Position numbers and translations under genes: made by a program | Notes under the pieces: generated by a model | What the model was told of the DNA's origin: nothing | The model's input: the letters and a program-made list of their open reading frames with translations, nothing else | The model's database searches: none | In this document: positions 12,325 to 12,468 of the stretch, piece after piece | Layout of the letters: each line of letters starts with the position of its first letter | How positions within the stretch are numbered: the first letter of the stretch is position 1 | Assembly: GCA_004558485.1 (NCBI GenBank) | Contig: SFCS01000032.1 | Coordinates: forward strand, 1 to 12,468 | Reading direction: 5' to 3' | DNA from: Ruminococcus sp. | GTDB lineage: Bacteria > Bacillota > Clostridia > Oscillospirales > Acutalibacteraceae | DNA length: 12,468 nucleotides

Positions 12325-12468
12325 ATGCTGAAACTGATGTACATAACCAACGACCCGCAGGTGGCAAGAATTGCCGTCGATGCGGGCGTTGACCGTATTT
12401 TCATTGATATGGAGGTTCTCGGAAAGGCAGAGCGCCAGGGCGGCATGGACACGGTGCAGTCGCACCAC
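12325..12468 (+). CDS. HpcH/HpaI aldolase / citrate lyase-like protein, N-terminal 48 codons (runs off the right edge)
   Basis: The frame starts at ATG 12325 with GAGGAG 7 bases upstream, the binding site overlapping the transferase stop codon, and is open to the window end. The sequence (MLKLMYITNDPQVARIAVDA, then GVDRIFIDMEVLGKAERQGG) has the first strand and helix of a TIM barrel and the GVDRIFIDME strand expected of the HpcH/HpaI aldolase/citrate lyase family (compare the xxDxVxxDLE pattern). Members that sit in glycan operons are uncharacterised; the family cleaves or joins pyruvate-type carbon units. It is clearly co-transcribed with the sugar transferase. Assignment rests on 48 residues only. 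Confidence 0.6.
   Translation, partial: MLKLMYITNDPQVARIAVDAGVDRIFIDMEVLGKAERQGGMDTVQSHH

Noticed and set aside
1..12468. CRISPR arrays, complete insertion sequences, tRNA/rRNA genes, riboswitches, toxin-antitoxin or phage-defence modules
   Set aside because: I looked on both strands and saw no spaced direct repeats, transposase, cloverleaf apart from the tmRNA ends, known aptamer motif or recognised defence gene. The left-edge partial gene is too short to judge.

Overview
The window looks like a chromosomal segment of a moderately GC-rich Clostridia-type Firmicute, most likely of the Oscillospiraceae/Ruminococcaceae kind. This is inferred from AGGAGG-type ribosome binding sites, TTGACA/TATACT promoters, a DivIVA-like coiled-coil protein, a PC4/YdbC protein and an ssrA gene with a Firmicute-type VALAA tag ending. 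No species can be named. Most of the window is housekeeping DNA.

Left edge (1-511). A visibly AT-rich block carries the start of an unrecognised minus-strand gene with its own promoter. It abuts, near base 250, the last ~72 codons of an ABC exporter ATPase whose 5' part is gone. An 18-19 bp hairpin terminator closes this fragment. The junction is the clearest sign of rearrangement or mobile DNA in the window.

Central minus-strand block (516-5438). From upstream to downstream the order is: a histidine-phosphatase family enzyme (with a possible 21-residue ORF just after it), argG and argH (the last two steps of arginine synthesis, behind a consensus promoter with a candidate ARG box), and an FAD-dependent dehydrogenase with a cysteine cluster and its own promoter.

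5548-6240 (plus). An XRE-type regulator is transcribed divergently from the phosphatase, with a good promoter and an inverted repeat around its -10 box. It converges on the next block at a bidirectional terminator.

6269-9049 (minus). Three uncharacterised envelope genes: a Thr-rich lipoprotein with a possible six-hairpin glycosidase-like domain and two polytopic membrane proteins. This is the least understood part of the window.

9060-11060 (minus). A compact transcription unit: a DivIVA-like coiled-coil protein, a possible 49-residue overlapping ORF, a PC4/YdbC-type ssDNA-binding protein and UppP (undecaprenyl pyrophosphate phosphatase), closed by a strong terminator.

11111-12468 (plus). 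The ssrA gene (tmRNA, encoded CCA, predicted tag ending DNNTVALAA) with strong promoter and terminator, then the start of a glycan-type operon: a PglC-like sugar-phosphate transferase followed, 11 bases after its stop codon, by an HpcH/HpaI-aldolase-like gene that runs off the window. The transferase uses undecaprenyl phosphate, which UppP regenerates; that link is functional inference and not evidence of co-regulation.

I found no CRISPR array, complete insertion sequence, tRNA or rRNA, and no convincing new multi-gene system. The best leads are the left-edge junction, two small ORFs, the uncharacterised envelope trio and the non-alanine resume codon of the tmRNA.
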